Assembly (NCBI RefSeq): GCF_001642795.1
Contig: NZ_LKEH01000017.1
Coordinates: 87,406 to 120,137, forward strand
Length of the DNA stretch: 32,732 nucleotides
Reading direction: 5' to 3'
Source: Pseudomonas viridiflava
GTDB lineage: Bacteria; Pseudomonadota; Gammaproteobacteria; Pseudomonadales; Pseudomonadaceae
Position numbers and translations under genes: made by a program. The notes below the pieces were generated by a model. The model worked only from the letters and a program-made list of their open reading frames with translations, was not told where the DNA came from and searched no databases. This document shows positions 32,680-32,732 of this stretch, piece after piece (position 1 is the first letter of the stretch; the number at the start of each line of letters is the position of its first letter).

Positions 32680-32732
32680 CTGATCGTTCCTACGCTCCGC
32701 GTGGGAATGCCTCCCAGGACGCTCCGCGTCCG
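32680..32732 (-). repeat. Right arm of imperfect 53-base inverted repeat
   Basis: This is the reverse-complement partner of 32492-32544 and runs to the window edge, so the element may continue. It contains the GCTCCGCG core twice (CTACGCTCCGCGTGGG and GGACGCTCCGCGTCC), each itself palindromic. No open frame that I can support lies in 32442-32732. Confidence 0.7.

Overview
The window looks like a chromosomal segment of a fluorescent Pseudomonas, most likely of the P. syringae group. Reasons: high GC, Pseudomonas-type REP inverted repeats, a solitary cobF, and a complete mtlR-mtlEFGKDYZ polyol locus in the order known from P. fluorescens. The species call is inference from gene content and remembered protein families, because no search was run. 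No tRNA, rRNA, CRISPR array, insertion sequence or transposase was seen.

Layout: (1) 0.15-8.3 kb is mostly metabolic. It holds the membrane peptidase sohB (minus), then a plus-strand run of histidine phosphatase, SCP2-domain protein (closed by a clear intrinsic terminator), APH-like phosphotransferase and SDR. After that come a Gfo/Idh/MocA oxidoreductase behind an AT-rich candidate operator, a TauE/SafE permease, and on the minus strand the NADH pyrophosphatase nudC and a dienoyl-CoA-isomerase-like crotonase. (2) 8.5-21.1 kb is a dense signalling block. A double-domain KaiC-like ATPase overlaps by 4 bp a hybrid kinase with an N-terminal pseudo-receiver. A REP-rich spacer follows. Next is a minus-strand set (transcribed right to left) of a 1168-aa CHASE3-GAF triple-receiver kinase, CheR, a receiver-less CheB, a REC-kinase and a single-domain response regulator. 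Divergent from it is a second single-domain regulator overlapping a glycosyltransferase. (3) 21.4-22.9 kb has a BRO-N protein preceded by a strikingly structured leader, and convergent cobF. (4) 23.0-32.4 kb is the mannitol/sorbitol/arabitol locus. (5) The tail, and also the first 100 bases, carry copies of a dispersed palindromic repeat.

How the parts work together: in the mtl locus MtlEFGK import polyols. MtlD oxidises mannitol or sorbitol to fructose and arabitol to xylulose. MtlZ and MtlY phosphorylate these products, and the AraC-type MtlR is the likely activator. Its leader holds an exact Hfq/Crc-type A-rich motif. In the signalling block I count eight receiver or receiver-like domains, three histidine kinases, one KaiC and a CheR/CheB methylation pair, but no CheA, CheW, chemoreceptor, KaiA, KaiB or DNA-binding output domain. 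That points to a phosphorelay of non-chemotactic purpose that may be built around KaiC; this is inference.

The most interesting leads are the KaiC-kinase pair with Thr-Tyr in place of the usual Ser-Thr phosphosites, the CheR/CheB/kinase island, and the three-helix-junction leader RNA with a competing hairpin upstream of the BRO-N gene.
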